From the NCBI RefSeq assembly GCF_028689845.1, contig NZ_JAQVCH010000013.1:1-64000 (forward strand): 64,000 nucleotides of DNA. The letters are read 5' to 3'. The stretch is from Flavobacterium sp. (GTDB lineage Bacteria; Bacteroidota; Bacteroidia; Flavobacteriales; Flavobacteriaceae). Shown here piece by piece: positions 31,307 through 40,585 of this stretch (the first letter of the stretch is position 1; each line of letters starts with the position of its first letter). Below the pieces are notes generated by a model, which was not told where the DNA came from, searched no databases, and saw nothing but the letters and a program-made list of their open reading frames with translations. The position numbers and the translations under genes are program-made.

Positions 31307-32101
31307 TTACTTTGCTGCATTCAAATAGTTGTCAAGCGGAACCAAGAGGTTATTGGATTTACTCATTTCGTCTGAAAGGGCTTGAGCTTCGGTAACCATA
31401 GCTGTAGTTAAACCACTAGTTGTAGAAATATTATTTTTTGCTAGATTTTCAGGAGAAGAATCCATTGTAGTCGACATCAGTAGAAGAGCGATTCCCGCCA
31501 CCTTGTTAACTTTTACACCTTGACCACGTATAAACAACATTCCTAGATTGCCAACGGCCATTCCGTCACCTTGAACAGAAGCCTTACGAAACCACTCATT
31601 CGCCTTTTTGAAATCAACTGTAGTGCCAATTCCATTTTCATAACATACGCCAAGATTAAATTGTGCAGCCGAATTTCCTTGTTTGGCAGATTCATTATAC
31701 CAATAAACTGCTTCCTTTGCGTTTTTATTAATCCCAAGACCTTGCTCATACATTAATCCAACATTGTACTGAGCGTAAATATGACCTTCTTTTGCCCCCG
31801 CCAAAAAATCTTTAAATGCCAATGGCATATTATTAACATCAGCAGCCTTAAGTCCAGACTCAAAATAGGCTATCCCTTTAGCGGAATTAGCGGCTACTTC
31901 TGGAGTAGAATTAACGACTTCTTCTTTAACCGGACTAGCAGTTTCTTCTACAACCGGACTAGTGGTTTCTTCTGGAAATGAATTAGAGACTTCTTCTTGA
32001 ACTGGACTAGCGGTTTCACTTTTACAGGATATTATTACGTGAAGACATGCACTTAGCAAAAGGATTCGAAATGTGAATAGTACTATTTTCAATGGTTTCA
32101 T
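31307..32101 (-). CDS. Sel1-like repeat lipoprotein
   Basis: CKSE lipobox; Sel1 units AQYNVGLMYEQGLGINKNAKEAVYWYNESAKQGNSAAQFNLGVCYENGIG. Confidence 0.88.
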   Translation of the reverse strand: MKPLKIVLFTFRILLLSACLHVIISCKSETASPVQEEVSNSFPEETTSPVVEETASPVKEEVVNSTPEVAANSAKGIAYFESGLKAADVNNMPLAFKDFLAGAKEGHIYAQYNVGLMYEQGLGINKNAKEAVYWYNESAKQGNSAAQFNLGVCYENGIGTTVDFKKANEWFRKASVQGDGMAVGNLGMLFIRGQGVKVNKVAGIALLLMSTTMDSSPENLAKNNISTTSGLTTAMVTEAQALSDEMSKSNNLLVPLDNYLNAAK

Positions 32102-32320
32102 TTTTTATTTATTTTTAAAAGAGATTCTAATGATTAGTGAGAAACGAGCTTTGTGCTATTTTTTTGATTAGGGATAAGGCGTCTTTTTATTTGAAAATCA
32201 AAAATAGTATTTCTAAAACAAAATGAAGTTATAAGTGGTTTATTATTTTAAAATTCAGTGCTGAAAATAATGTCCTCAAACGAACATTGTCGTTAAGATA
32301 AGTATATTAAGTTACCGTTT

Positions 32321-32420
32321 TGTAATTCCGAAGAAGGACGAACCGAGCGATAGCGAACTGGCGAAATAATCTCCCTAATTTGCTGCTTTTTGAGGAGATT
32401 CCTATTCGTTGGGATGACAA
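32321..32420. repeat. about 100-bp imperfect palindromic interspersed-type element
   Basis: Ends TGTAATTCC ... GGGATGACA complementary at 7/9; inner AATCTCC ... GGAGATT; GC-richer than flanks. Confidence 0.6.
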
Positions 32421-32608
32421 CAAAATCATACAAAACCACCTCAATCTGGTTTAAAAGTATGATAAACGGTATGCTTTATTCATTATCAATTATATAAATC
32501 CTTCCCTAAATTTAAACAAACCTCCCCAAACTATTTTATGGTTTTCCGTAAAACCAAAAACCAATTATCATTTCCCTAATTTCTCTCTTTTTAAGGTTAG
32601 AGCAAACC

Positions 32609-32637
32609 AATCCGCATAAATCCTCATAATCCGTGTT
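32609..32637. repeat. short degenerate 9-10 bp repeat
   Basis: aatccgcata aatcctcat aatccgtgtt. Confidence 0.6.
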
Positions 32638-32663
32638 CCATCCAAAACCAATAATCAGCTAAC

Positions 32664-32709
32664 AACTTTCAACTCATAACTCATAACTCATAATTCATAA
32701 CTCATAATT
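32664..32709. repeat. heptanucleotide tandem array (AACTCAT)n
   Basis: aactttc aactcat aactcat aactcat aattcat aactcat aatt. Confidence 0.9.
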
Positions 32710-32760
32710 AAAAAACCCCCCGGATTTATATGACAAAAACAAATTCGGTTTTCAATAAAT

Positions 32761-32793
32761 AAAAATAGCAACCCTAAACAAGTTGCTATTTTT
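32761..32793 (-). terminator. Rho-independent terminator after endonuclease I gene
   Basis: aaaaatagcaac cctaaacaa gttgctattttt. Confidence 0.8.
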
Positions 32794-32815
32794 AATTTCA
32801 GGTACTACCTAAAAC

Positions 32816-33916
32816 CTAATTTACAATTAGCTTTTTGGTAACCGATTGGTTATCAGCGGTTAGTTTAACAAAATAAAAACCACTTGCTAAATTATCTAAT
32901 ACATACGTTTGGTTTTGTGCTGTTGGTTTTTGAATCAATTGCATGACTTGTCCGTTCACGTTAATTAATTGAATTTCGTCAATTTCTATTTCAGAATTGA
33001 TATTGATTCTTCCTATATTTGACGGATTTGGATAAACGGAAACATTTGCAAAAATCTCAAAATTAGGAGCAGAAAGTACTTGTCCCCAAACCAATTGAAC
33101 ATATTCTGGATGGTCAATATATGGATTGCGATTTCCTTGGTATAAATAGGCTTTATCATTTCGATTAATTTCAAAATCACTCACCGGATCAAGATTATGC
33201 CATTGCCATAACATTTCTAAAAAAGCCAATTTAAACACTTGATTTTCGGTGCCATTATACATCGGAAAATCATAACCGTCCACTTGGGTTTCATAACGTG
33301 TGGCAAAATAAAACATGATTCGAGCAATGTCGCCTTTAAATTCGTTAATTGGTTCAAATGCATTTCCGCTATAGCCAGAAATAGATATTGAGCCTAATTT
33401 AGAGCCGTTCGTAGATGTCCAACTTGGATTGGGAACATTGGCAAAAGGAAAATTGCTACGGCGATTGTTTACGTAACCATCTGTAGGCGTAAGCTGATGA
33501 ATATCTCCAACCATAGGCATTTGCGAATTATAAGTGCTTTGTGGAACCATGTGTTCTCCATTAAAACAATCTGATTCTCCTTGGTAATTTCCGCATTTAT
33601 CGTTAGCATAATAGCTGTAATTATAAGCATCTGTAGCCGTTGGTTTTTCAGAATACATGTCTAAAACCGAACCATCATTTTCATAGTAATTATCTACATC
33701 GGTTGCTTTAAATCCTTTAACATCTGTAAAAAGAGTGTTATATGATTTTCCAACATGACCGTTGGTGATGATCGTCTTTAATTTTGTTTTTAACGTATAA
33801 CCAGTAAATCCAATGGCATTGTTGTAATAACCAGGAGGAATGGATTCAATAGTATTTTGATTTTGAGCAAAAAGCATGGTGGAGCAAAAAAGCAACACCC
33901 AGTAAAATTTAAGCAT
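32816..33916 (-). CDS. secreted endonuclease I family nuclease with T9SS sorting domain
   Basis: FNGEHMVPQSTYN...DIHQLTPTDGYVNNRRSNFPF; C-terminal VYPNPSNIGRINI. Confidence 0.93.
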   Translation of the reverse strand: MLKFYWVLLFCSTMLFAQNQNTIESIPPGYYNNAIGFTGYTLKTKLKTIITNGHVGKSYNTLFTDVKGFKATDVDNYYENDGSVLDMYSEKPTATDAYNYSYYANDKCGNYQGESDCFNGEHMVPQSTYNSQMPMVGDIHQLTPTDGYVNNRRSNFPFANVPNPSWTSTNGSKLGSISISGYSGNAFEPINEFKGDIARIMFYFATRYETQVDGYDFPMYNGTENQVFKLAFLEMLWQWHNLDPVSDFEINRNDKAYLYQGNRNPYIDHPEYVQLVWGQVLSAPNFEIFANVSVYPNPSNIGRININSEIEIDEIQLINVNGQVMQLIQKPTAQNQTYVLDNLASGFYFVKLTADNQSVTKKLIVN

Positions 33917-33947
33917 AATATGAATTTATAATTTTAAATAGATCGTT

Positions 33948-35000
33948 CTAATTGATAATTACTTTTTTAGTAATCGATTGATTTTCAGCCGTAATCTTTA
34001 CGAAAAAGAAGCCAGAAGGCAAATTCTCAATCGTATAGGTCTTGTTTTGACGTGTCGGTTTTTGAATGTATTGCATTACCTGTCCGTTTACGTTGATTAA
34101 CTGGATTTCTTCAATTTCCGTTTCAGAATCAATGTTGATCCGTCTGTCATTAGATGGATTTGGATAAATACTAAAGGTTGAAGCATAAATTGGCATAGTA
34201 GATAACGTTCCCCAAATATCTTGAGCGGCAACGCCTCCCCAAATTTTTGTAGCTAAATAAGGATTATCTATAAACGGATTACGATTGCCTTGGCCATAGG
34301 TATTATTGACATTTGATAAATAGGTATTGCGATTCACTTCGTATTGGGTAACAGGATCTTCTGCATTCCAATTTAAAAATAAATCAATCATTCCGTCGCC
34401 TGTTCCAGAAGTAGAACCGACTCCAATATTAGAAGGCAAACATTGATCGCCATAATGCACATACATATACATAATAATACGAGCCACATCGCCTTTCCAT
34501 TCGTCTCCTGGATACCAATTTGCTCCAACTGTTCCAGAATTACCAGAACCTGATGCAAATTTTCGATTACCTCGTGTTCCATTTCGTTGCACATCACAAG
34601 CTCTTAACATGTGAGCATCGGCTCCAGGGCCTGTTTGTCCTAAATCAGGATTGGCAACAGATTGAGCATAAACATGTTCTCTATTCCATTCGCCGTTACT
34701 ACCGCCGTTATTGTTTTTTGGTCGACTTCTATCATTTGTAACATCACTATCTGAACCATTTTCCCAACCATAAACCAACAACACATTCGCAGTGTTAGAA
34801 GGGTCTAAGTCAACAATTTTTAAGGCATTCCAAACTTGTGAGTACGTAAGATCTCTGTCGTGTGTCGTGGAAATAAGTTGACCTAATTGCATTTTTAAAG
34901 CTTGACCTTCTAGGGTTAAGTTGATATTATTATAATATGCTTGTTGTGCAAAACCCCAAGAAGCAACTAATACTAAAAGTAAAGAGTAGAATTTTTTCAT
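33948..35000 (-). CDS. secreted endonuclease I family nuclease with T9SS sorting domain (tandem paralogue)
   Basis: WNREHVYAQSVANPD...GADAHMLRACDVQRNGTRGNRKF; C-terminal IYPNPSNDRRINIDSE. Confidence 0.93.
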   Translation of the reverse strand: MKKFYSLLLVLVASWGFAQQAYYNNINLTLEGQALKMQLGQLISTTHDRDLTYSQVWNALKIVDLDPSNTANVLLVYGWENGSDSDVTNDRSRPKNNNGGSNGEWNREHVYAQSVANPDLGQTGPGADAHMLRACDVQRNGTRGNRKFASGSGNSGTVGANWYPGDEWKGDVARIIMYMYVHYGDQCLPSNIGVGSTSGTGDGMIDLFLNWNAEDPVTQYEVNRNTYLSNVNNTYGQGNRNPFIDNPYLATKIWGGVAAQDIWGTLSTMPIYASTFSIYPNPSNDRRINIDSETEIEEIQLINVNGQVMQYIQKPTRQNKTYTIENLPSGFFFVKITAENQSITKKVIIN

Positions 35001-35004
35001 GTGT

Positions 35005-36222
35005 TTAACTATTTTTTCGTTCTAACATGGCCATATAAAACCCGTCAAAACCAGATTCTGAAGCTAATATTTTTTTATCTTCTACAAAAATGAAGTTTTT
35101 ACCGTTTTCTGTGGCTAAGAATTTTTGTATTTGTTCTTGATTTTCTGAAGGTAAAATAGAGCAAGTAGCATAAACCAACTTTCCGCCTGGTTTTACTATT
35201 TTAGAATAATTTTCTAAAACTTCTTGTTGTACTTTTCGGATGTTGTCAATGAATTCAGGTTGTAATTTCCATTTGCTATCCGGATTTCGTTTTAAAACGC
35301 CCAAACCACTACACGGAGCATCAATTAAAACACGGTCGGCTTTTTCATATAGTTTTTTGATGACTTTCGTCGAATCGATAATGCGGTATTCAATATTGAA
35401 AGCTCCATTGCGTTTGGCACGTAATTTCAATTGTTTTAGTTTGCTTTCATACAAATCCATTGCAATGAGTAAGCCTTTATTTTCCATCAAAGAAGCCATG
35501 TGTAAGGTTTTTCCACCGGCACCAGCACAAGTGTCAACGACTTTCATTCCAGGTTTAACGTCTAGAAAAGCAGCAACTAATTGTGAATTAGCATCTTGAA
35601 CTTCAAAAAATCCATCTTTAAAAGCATCGGTCATAAACACATTGGCTCTTTCTTTAAGCACTAACGCATCGGGTTGGTCTTTTAAAAATTCGGTTTCGAT
35701 GTTTAAATCCATCAAAATTGCCCGTAATTTTTGCTTTGTTGTTTTTAAGGTGTTGACTCTTAGGATAACTTGTGCTTGCTGATTTTGGGCAGCAATTTCT
35801 TTAGTCCAAAGTTCTTCGCCCAATTCTTTTACGCCCAATTCATCCATCCAATCCGGAATCGATTCACGGTATTTTCTGGTTTTAGATAATTCGTCAAAAC
35901 GGCCTTTGATTTTGCGTTGTGGCGTTCCTTCTAATTGTCGCCAATCCGGAATCGGATAACCACGAAGAACGGCCCAAACAGCAAACATTCGCCATAAATC
36001 ATCACGGTCAAATGGTTCTTTTACTTCTGCAATTTCTGCATAAAGACGTTTCCATCGAACGATTTCATAAATGGTTTCGGCTACAAATTTTCTGTCGGCA
36101 CTTCCCCAACGTTTGTCCTTTTTCAAGGCTCTAGCAACGACTTTATCGGCATATTCTCCTTCATTGAATATGGCATTCAACGAATCAATCGTGGTGTAAA
36201 CTAAATTTCGGTGTAATCTCAT
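35005..36222 (-). CDS. RsmB/NOP family RNA m5C methyltransferase
   Basis: VVDTCAGAGGKTLHMASLM; IDAPCSGLGVLKRNPDSKW; YATCSILPSENQEQI. Confidence 0.95.
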   Translation of the reverse strand: MRLHRNLVYTTIDSLNAIFNEGEYADKVVARALKKDKRWGSADRKFVAETIYEIVRWKRLYAEIAEVKEPFDRDDLWRMFAVWAVLRGYPIPDWRQLEGTPQRKIKGRFDELSKTRKYRESIPDWMDELGVKELGEELWTKEIAAQNQQAQVILRVNTLKTTKQKLRAILMDLNIETEFLKDQPDALVLKERANVFMTDAFKDGFFEVQDANSQLVAAFLDVKPGMKVVDTCAGAGGKTLHMASLMENKGLLIAMDLYESKLKQLKLRAKRNGAFNIEYRIIDSTKVIKKLYEKADRVLIDAPCSGLGVLKRNPDSKWKLQPEFIDNIRKVQQEVLENYSKIVKPGGKLVYATCSILPSENQEQIQKFLATENGKNFIFVEDKKILASESGFDGFYMAMLERKNS

Positions 36223-36298
36223 TGGAATATAATAGCTTGCAAAGTTACTATTAATTTATGATTTGTAAATTATTTTACCAATATTAACGTAAAATCAA

Positions 36299-36325
36299 AA
36301 CCCAATAGTAAGGTGACTATTGGGT
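36299..36325 (-). terminator. hairpin downstream of pckA
   Basis: aacccaatagt aaggtg actattgggtt. Confidence 0.6.
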
Positions 36326-36358
36326 TAAGACAAAATCAAATAAACTAAAAAACAGTGG

Positions 36359-37978
36359 TTATGCTAATACATTCTCTAATGTTGGTCCAGCATAAATCAG
36401 TTTTTTTCCTTCTTCGGTATTCGTATATTGCTCAAAATTCTTGATGTATCGAGCGGCTAAATCTTTCGCTTTTACTTCCCATTCCTCTTCGCTAGCATAA
36501 GTATCTCTTGGGTCTAAAATACCTTCGCTTACTTTTGGCAACGTTGTGGGTATAGTTAAATTCAAAAACGGAATATGTTTCGTTTTCATTTGATCAATTT
36601 CGCCATTAATAATCGCATCAATGATGGCTCTGGTATTTTTTAAAGAAATACGTTTTCCGGTTCCATTCCAACCCGTGTTAACTAAATAAGCTTTTGCTCC
36701 GTGTTCTTTCATTTTTCCGATTAAAGTTTTAGAATACATGGTTGGATGCAAGGTTAAAAACGCTTCCCCAAATGCTGGAGAAAAAGACGGTTGTGGTTCG
36801 GTTATGCCACGTTCTGTTCCCGCTAATTTAGAGGTGTATCCACACAAAAAGTGGTATTGAGCTTGGTCTTCATTTAAGATAGAAACAGGAGGCAACACCC
36901 CAAATGCATCTGCAGAAAGATAAATAATTTTTTTTGCATGACCAGCTTTTGATGGAAGTACAATTTTGTTAATATGATAAATTGGATAAGAAACGCGAGA
37001 GTTTTCTGTAATGGAATGATCGTTATAATCTATTTCGCCATATTCATTTACCACCACGTTTTCTAATAAGGCATCACGTTTGATGGCTCTCCAAATATCG
37101 GGTTCATTGTCTTCACTCAAATCGATTACTTTGGCATAACATCCCCCTTCATAATTAAATACGCCATTGTTATCCCATCCATGTTCATCATCTCCAATTA
37201 AATAACGTTTTGGGTCGGCAGATAAAGTTGTTTTTCCAGTTCCAGATAATCCAAAGAATACCGCCACATCGCCTTCTTCACCAACATTTGCAGAACAGTG
37301 CATCGAAGCCATTCCTTTTAACGGAAGGTAATAGTTCATCATGGCAAACATTCCTTTTTTCATTTCACCACCATACCAAGTTCCTCCAATAATTTGTATT
37401 TTTTCTGTTAAATTGAATACCACAAAGTTCTCCGAGTTTAAGCCATGTGCTTTCCAATTCGGATTGGTAATTTTTGAGCCGTTCATCACGATAAAATCAG
37501 GTTCTCCAAAGTTTTCCAATTCATAAATAGAAGGTCGAATGAACATATTGGTCACAAAATGGGCTTGCCAAGCTACTTCCATTACAAAGCGTACTTTTAA
37601 TCGGGTGTCGGCATTGGTTCCGCAAAAAGCATCTACTACATATATTTTTTTTGAAGAAGAAAGTTGTTTTAAAACCAACGATTTCAATTCACTATAAATA
37701 ACTTGAGTGGTAGGAAAGTTTACTTTATCGTCCCAGTAAATCGTATCTTTAGTCACATCATCTTTAACAATATAGCGGTCTTTTGGAGAGCGACCCGTGA
37801 AAACGCCCGTTTTTACAGCCACGGCACCGGTTTCGGTTAATGCTCCTTTTTCATAGCCAACTCGCATCGGCGAAACTTCTGCTTTAAATAATTCCTCATA
37901 AGAAGGATTATAAACCACTTCATGATAGCCCGTAATGCCTAAATCATGTAATTCTTGAATGACTTTAATGTTTTTCAT
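36359..37978 (-). CDS. pckA: phosphoenolpyruvate carboxykinase (ATP)
   Basis: [44 protein letters not shown]. Confidence 0.97.
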   Translation of the reverse strand: MKNIKVIQELHDLGITGYHEVVYNPSYEELFKAEVSPMRVGYEKGALTETGAVAVKTGVFTGRSPKDRYIVKDDVTKDTIYWDDKVNFPTTQVIYSELKSLVLKQLSSSKKIYVVDAFCGTNADTRLKVRFVMEVAWQAHFVTNMFIRPSIYELENFGEPDFIVMNGSKITNPNWKAHGLNSENFVVFNLTEKIQIIGGTWYGGEMKKGMFAMMNYYLPLKGMASMHCSANVGEEGDVAVFFGLSGTGKTTLSADPKRYLIGDDEHGWDNNGVFNYEGGCYAKVIDLSEDNEPDIWRAIKRDALLENVVVNEYGEIDYNDHSITENSRVSYPIYHINKIVLPSKAGHAKKIIYLSADAFGVLPPVSILNEDQAQYHFLCGYTSKLAGTERGITEPQPSFSPAFGEAFLTLHPTMYSKTLIGKMKEHGAKAYLVNTGWNGTGKRISLKNTRAIIDAIINGEIDQMKTKHIPFLNLTIPTTLPKVSEGILDPRDTYASEEEWEVKAKDLAARYIKNFEQYTNTEEGKKLIYAGPTLENVLA

Positions 37979-38196
37979 AGTATTGATTTTAAAGATTGGA
38001 TTTTTATTTTAGCTGTATCAAATTTCCGATTTATCAATTGAAATAAACCTGATAAATATCACCTATTTAATAAATCTACGAAAACGTTTTCATTGTTAAT
38101 TACTGAAATTCAAATAGTTGTAAGTTGCTAGAGGTCAACTCGCCTACTTCCCTAAATATTAATATGGGATTGCTTTAAAGTCGCCAAAAACTTTCG

Positions 38197-38204
38197 TAAT
38201 TTTG
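38197..38204 (+). promoter_or_regulatory. -7 box TAATTTTG upstream of lpdA
   Basis: Matches Bacteroidota TAnnTTTG; -33 spacing not canonical. Confidence 0.45.
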
Positions 38205-38241
38205 TACTCGTTTAACTGATTTTCAACTAAAAAAATATATT

Positions 38242-39645
38242 ATGAGTCAATTTGATGTGGCTATTATCGGATCAGGTCCAGGCGGATATGTTGCCGCTAT
38301 TCGTTGTGCCCAATTAGGTTTTAAAACAGCCATAATCGAAAAATACTCCGTCTTAGGCGGAACGTGTTTAAATGTTGGATGTATTCCTTCTAAGGCATTG
38401 CTTTCTTCTTCGCATCATTACCACGATGCAGTTGCTCATTTTGAAGAGCATGGAATTGAAGTGGGTAAAGTAAAAGTGAATTTAGAAAAAATGATCGGTC
38501 GAAAACAAGCTGTAGTTGACCAAACTACGGGTGGAATTAAGTTTTTGATGGACAAAAATAAAATCACCGTTTTTGAAGGATTAGGTTCTTTTGAAGATGC
38601 AACACATGTTAAAATTGCTAAAAACGATGGCTCATCTGAAACCATTGAAGCTAAATATACCATTATTGCAACGGGTTCAAAACCGTCTAATTTGCCATTT
38701 ATTACGTTAGATAAAGAAAGAGTAATCACGTCAACAGAAGCGTTGAAATTAAAAGAAATTCCAAAACACCTGGTCATTATTGGTGGTGGTGTAATCGGAA
38801 TTGAATTAGGTCAAGTGTATCTTCGTTTAGGAGCACAAGTTTCTGTGGTTGAATTTATGGATAGAATTATTCCAGGAATGGATGCTTCGTTGTCAAAAGA
38901 ATTAACCAAAGTGTTGAAAAAACAAGGAATGAAATTCTATACTTCACACAAAGTGAAATCGGTAAACCGTAAAGGAAAAGCCGTTACTGTGGAAGCGGAA
39001 ACGCCAAAAGGAGAAATTTTATCCTTAGAAGGCGATTATTGTTTGGTTTCTGTGGGAAGACGTCCGTATACAGATGGACTGAATGCCGATAAAGCAGGGG
39101 TGAAGGTGACCGAAAGAGGTCAGATTGAAGTGAATGATCATTTGCAAACCACTGCTTCTAACATTTATGCCATTGGCGATGTAGTTCGCGGAGCCATGTT
39201 AGCTCACAAAGCCGAAGAAGAAGGAGTGGTGGTTGCTGAAATCTTAGCGGGACAAAAGCCGCACATTGATTATAACTTAATTCCGGGAGTGGTTTATACC
39301 TGGCCAGAAGTTTCTGCCGTTGGAAAAACAGAAGAGCAATTAAAAGAAGAAGGTGTTGCTTTTAAATCAGGAAGTTTCCCATTCAAAGCATTAGGAAGAG
39401 CAAGAGCGAGTGGCGATACTGACGGATTTGTAAAAATCTTAGCCGATGCCAAAACCGATGAGGTTTTAGGCGTTCACATGATTGGTCCTCGTTGTGCCGA
39501 CTTAATTGCCGAAGCAGTCACTGCGATGGAATTTAGAGCCAGTGCCGAAGATATTTCACGAATGAGTCATGCGCATCCAACCTTTGCAGAAGCCGTAAAA
39601 GAAGCGGCTTTGGCAGCAACAGAAAACAGAGCGTTGCATGTGTAG
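38242..39645 (+). CDS. lpdA: dihydrolipoyl dehydrogenase
   Basis: GSGPGGYVAAIRCAQLG; GGTCLNVGCIPSKALL; C-terminal SHAHPTFAEAVKEAAL. Confidence 0.97.
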   Translation: MSQFDVAIIGSGPGGYVAAIRCAQLGFKTAIIEKYSVLGGTCLNVGCIPSKALLSSSHHYHDAVAHFEEHGIEVGKVKVNLEKMIGRKQAVVDQTTGGIKFLMDKNKITVFEGLGSFEDATHVKIAKNDGSSETIEAKYTIIATGSKPSNLPFITLDKERVITSTEALKLKEIPKHLVIIGGGVIGIELGQVYLRLGAQVSVVEFMDRIIPGMDASLSKELTKVLKKQGMKFYTSHKVKSVNRKGKAVTVEAETPKGEILSLEGDYCLVSVGRRPYTDGLNADKAGVKVTERGQIEVNDHLQTTASNIYAIGDVVRGAMLAHKAEEEGVVVAEILAGQKPHIDYNLIPGVVYTWPEVSAVGKTEEQLKEEGVAFKSGSFPFKALGRARASGDTDGFVKILADAKTDEVLGVHMIGPRCADLIAEAVTAMEFRASAEDISRMSHAHPTFAEAVKEAALAATENRALHV

Positions 39646-39664
39646 CTATTTATAAAAACAAGAG

Positions 39665-39693
39665 AAACCGCTATTTTATTAGCGGTTTTTTTG
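39665..39693 (+). terminator. Rho-independent terminator after lpdA
   Basis: aaaccgct attttatt agcggttttttt. Confidence 0.85.
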
Positions 39694-39800
39694 TTTTACC
39701 CTATCATGCTTTCAAAACCTTATCTGTTTTTTAGAAATAACTTTTGATAACGTCACGTTTTGTCGTGTTGACAATCTAAATTTGAAGAAAATTACAAATT

Positions 39801-40457
39801 ATGTCGTTAGGGAATATTAAAAGTCAAGTTGAAAAGCTGCATCATCAAATTTTAGAATGTGCTCAAAATTCGAGTGAAATTAATTCATTATATAAAGGAT
39901 GTCAAATTTGGTATAGTCCAATTCTACTAAAACCAAAAGTTTTGCTCATTGGTTTTAATCCAGGTGCGGGTTATTATAATTGGGAAGGGAAAATAGTAGA
40001 ACAATTTGAGCCTTTAAACGCCTTAGAATATTATTTGACCGATCATTCATTAGCCAAACAAACTATAAAGCTTTTTCAAATCATGGAAAAAGAAGATGTA
40101 TTAAAATATCAAACGGTTAAAACTAATTTTTACTTTTTTGCAACGTCAAATGTGAGTGATTTTAATAAATTGACCAAGCTTTTACCTAAAGAATTGTCTA
40201 CACAATTATTTCATTTTGCTAGAGTTTGGATAAAGCAGCTAATAGAAACCTTAGAACCCGAATTAATTTTGTGTGAAGGAACAGTTTCCTTTGCTGAAGT
40301 TGCTGTTTTGTTTGACGATAAATTTGCTCAAGAAAGCAGTACTTACCATCAGCAATTCAAAACAGCTAAAACCATTGTTTTTAGTTATAAACGCAACCAA
40401 AGCAGTATTATTGATAAGGAGCAGGTCGCATTAATTCTTAGAAATCTTGTAAAATGA
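39801..40457 (+). CDS. uncharacterised protein with UDG superfamily-like motif I
   Basis: KVLLIGFNPGAGYYNWEG resembles UDG motif I; C-terminal VFSYKRNQSSI lacks the usual His. Confidence 0.6.
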   Translation: MSLGNIKSQVEKLHHQILECAQNSSEINSLYKGCQIWYSPILLKPKVLLIGFNPGAGYYNWEGKIVEQFEPLNALEYYLTDHSLAKQTIKLFQIMEKEDVLKYQTVKTNFYFFATSNVSDFNKLTKLLPKELSTQLFHFARVWIKQLIETLEPELILCEGTVSFAEVAVLFDDKFAQESSTYHQQFKTAKTIVFSYKRNQSSIIDKEQVALILRNLVK

Positions 40458-40576
40458 AAAACATAATTTTAAACTTTTTAGAAAAATATTATCAAAAAAA
40501 CACAAAATCACGTTTGTGGTTGAATGTTTTTGTAAAGGTTTTACTATTTTTGATTATTATTATATATTTTTTTTAG
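40454..40576 (+). CDS. 40-aa single-TM peptide, overlapping upstream gene (ATGA)
   Basis: MKNIILNFLEKYYQKNTKSRLWLNVFVKVLLFLIIIIYFF; ATG 40454 overlaps TGA 40455-40457; below ORF track cutoff. Confidence 0.55.
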   Translation: MKNIILNFLEKYYQKNTKSRLWLNVFVKVLLFLIIIIYFF

Positions 40577-40585
40577 CAATTATTT

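Noticed and set aside
35240-35599. 119-aa antisense ORF inside the rsmB-like gene
   Set aside because: Shadow ORF of a conserved methyltransferase; no independent support.
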